Assembly (NCBI RefSeq): GCF_003390865.1
Contig: NZ_QMEJ01000003.1
Span: forward strand, 1 to 64,000
DNA: 64,000 bases
Reading direction: 5' to 3'
DNA from: Tropicimonas sp. IMCC34011
GTDB taxonomy: Bacteria > Pseudomonadota > Alphaproteobacteria > Rhodobacterales > Rhodobacteraceae
In this document: positions 63,594 to 64,000 of the stretch, piece by piece
How positions within the stretch are numbered: position 1 is the first letter of the stretch
Layout of the letters: each line of letters starts with the position of its first letter
Translations under genes and position numbers: made by a program
Notes under the pieces: generated by a model
Database searches by the model: none
What the model saw: the letters and a program-made list of their open reading frames with translations, nothing else
What the model was told of the DNA's origin: nothing

Positions 63594-64000
63594 GGCGCGT
63601 AGCCTTGGTCCTCGCGCTGGGCGCGGCGCTCGGTGGCTGTACCGCCAGCGCTCCCGACACATCCGTGGCCCGTGCGCCGTCAGGGCCGCCCCTGGTGTTG
63701 GCGCCGGACGGTCTGCGCGCCGGCGCGACCGGCATGGAGATCGGCTTCGGCCGGACCGAGGCAAGCACCGTGACGGCGGCAAGCCGCCTCGTCGGTGCGC
63801 GTCCGGTCAGCGTCCGGGATGTGTCCTGCGGCGGGCCGGCGCGCGCGTACGACTGGGCCGGCGGGCTGACCGCGATCATGCGCGGCGGCGCCTTTCTCGG
63901 CTGGTCCTATGACCGATCCGGCACGCCTGTCCAAACGTCCGCCGGGGATCGCAGCGACGCTCCGGCCCTCATCGGCAGCGACGCCATCCGCGTCGCTCCG
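63590..64000 (+). CDS. Lipoprotein of unknown function, truncated by the window edge
   Basis: An open frame from GTG 63590 runs to the window end without a stop (137 codons). The N-terminus VRRVALVLALGAALGGC is a lipoprotein signal with lipobox LGGC. The mature part includes GMEIGFGRTEASTVTAASRL and a SCGGPARAYDWAGGLTAI segment. I do not recognise a domain with confidence. The GTG overlaps the regA stop by 4 nt, so it is probably co-translated with regA. The C-terminus is outside the window. Confidence 0.72.
   Translation, partial: MRRVALVLALGAALGGCTASAPDTSVARAPSGPPLVLAPDGLRAGATGMEIGFGRTEASTVTAASRLVGARPVSVRDVSCGGPARAYDWAGGLTAIMRGGAFLGWSYDRSGTPVQTSAGDRSDAPALIGSDAIRVAP

Overview
The window reads as the origin-proximal part of an alphaproteobacterial chromosome, most likely a member of the Rhodobacteraceae (roseobacter/Rhodobacter group). 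This rests on the high GC content, the gene order parB-parA-rsmG-mnmG-mnmE-rho followed by maf-aroE-coaE-dnaQ-secB, the RegB/RegA (PrrB/PrrA) pair, the malic enzyme-mutS and hrcA-grpE neighbourhoods, and the MFHVKH and VSRET peptides that arise where parS sites lie inside mnmG and rsmG. Almost all of the sequence is ordinary, densely packed core genome. The only clear accessory DNA is at the left edge.

Region by region. 1-1.5 kb: a tyrosine recombinase gene sits 3' of a tRNA-Leu(CAG). It is bracketed almost to the base by two inverted copies of a ~76 bp sequence that carries the last 14 nt of the tRNA. 1.7-7.2 kb: an NDUFA9-type SDR; a leftward comF-grxC-nitrilase-marR group; a rightward methyltransferase-hemH pair; a tiny exported protein. 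7.3-10.5 kb: envelope genes (two L,D-transpeptidases, a CAP-domain lipoprotein, a Na+/H+ antiporter). 10.6-18.3 kb: a leftward string of hslO, CoA Nudix, cca, two ABC exporter half-transporters and an RNA methyltransferase. 18.4-24.6 kb: a second Nudix gene, a response-regulator/PP2C phosphatase divergent from an Hpt protein, ilvA, argG, a DUF7282-like secreted protein and an exported MsrA. 24.7-34.4 kb: maeB, mutS, grpE, hrcA, rph, rdgB, hemW and a YbaN-like protein.

34.3-42.1 kb: parB, parA, rsmG, mnmG, mnmE, rho and hemJ all run leftward, with perfect 16-bp parS palindromes inside rsmG and mnmG. The ~430 bp gap between hemJ and maf is the only long non-coding stretch. It holds two perfect DnaA boxes, an AT-rich patch, a TTAA-N7-TTAAC CtrA box and three GANTC sites, and genes diverge from it, so I call it the putative oriC. 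42.1-47.6 kb: maf, aroE, coaE and dnaQ run rightward, then secB and fxsA leftward, then a Tim44-like gene and an Smr gene. 47.7-50.6 kb: hslV and hslU with an unrecognised membrane-protein gene fused between them by 4-nt overlaps. 50.8-59.7 kb: trxA, addA, addB, murU, amgK and tsaE. 59.8-64 kb: a membrane-anchored PAS protein with a perfect CtrA box in front, then regB and divergent regA without senC between them, and a truncated lipoprotein gene at the right edge.

Functionally the segment combines chromosome replication and segregation (oriC, parABS), tRNA modification (mnmE/mnmG, cca, tsaE), proteostasis (hrcA-grpE, hslUV, hsp33, secB, trxA, msrA), DNA repair (mutS, addAB), haem synthesis (hemH, hemW-type protein, hemJ) and redox-responsive regulation (regBA). 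The most unusual structures are the recombinase cassette with inverted tRNA-derived ends and the two CtrA boxes, one in the putative origin and one in front of the PAS gene.
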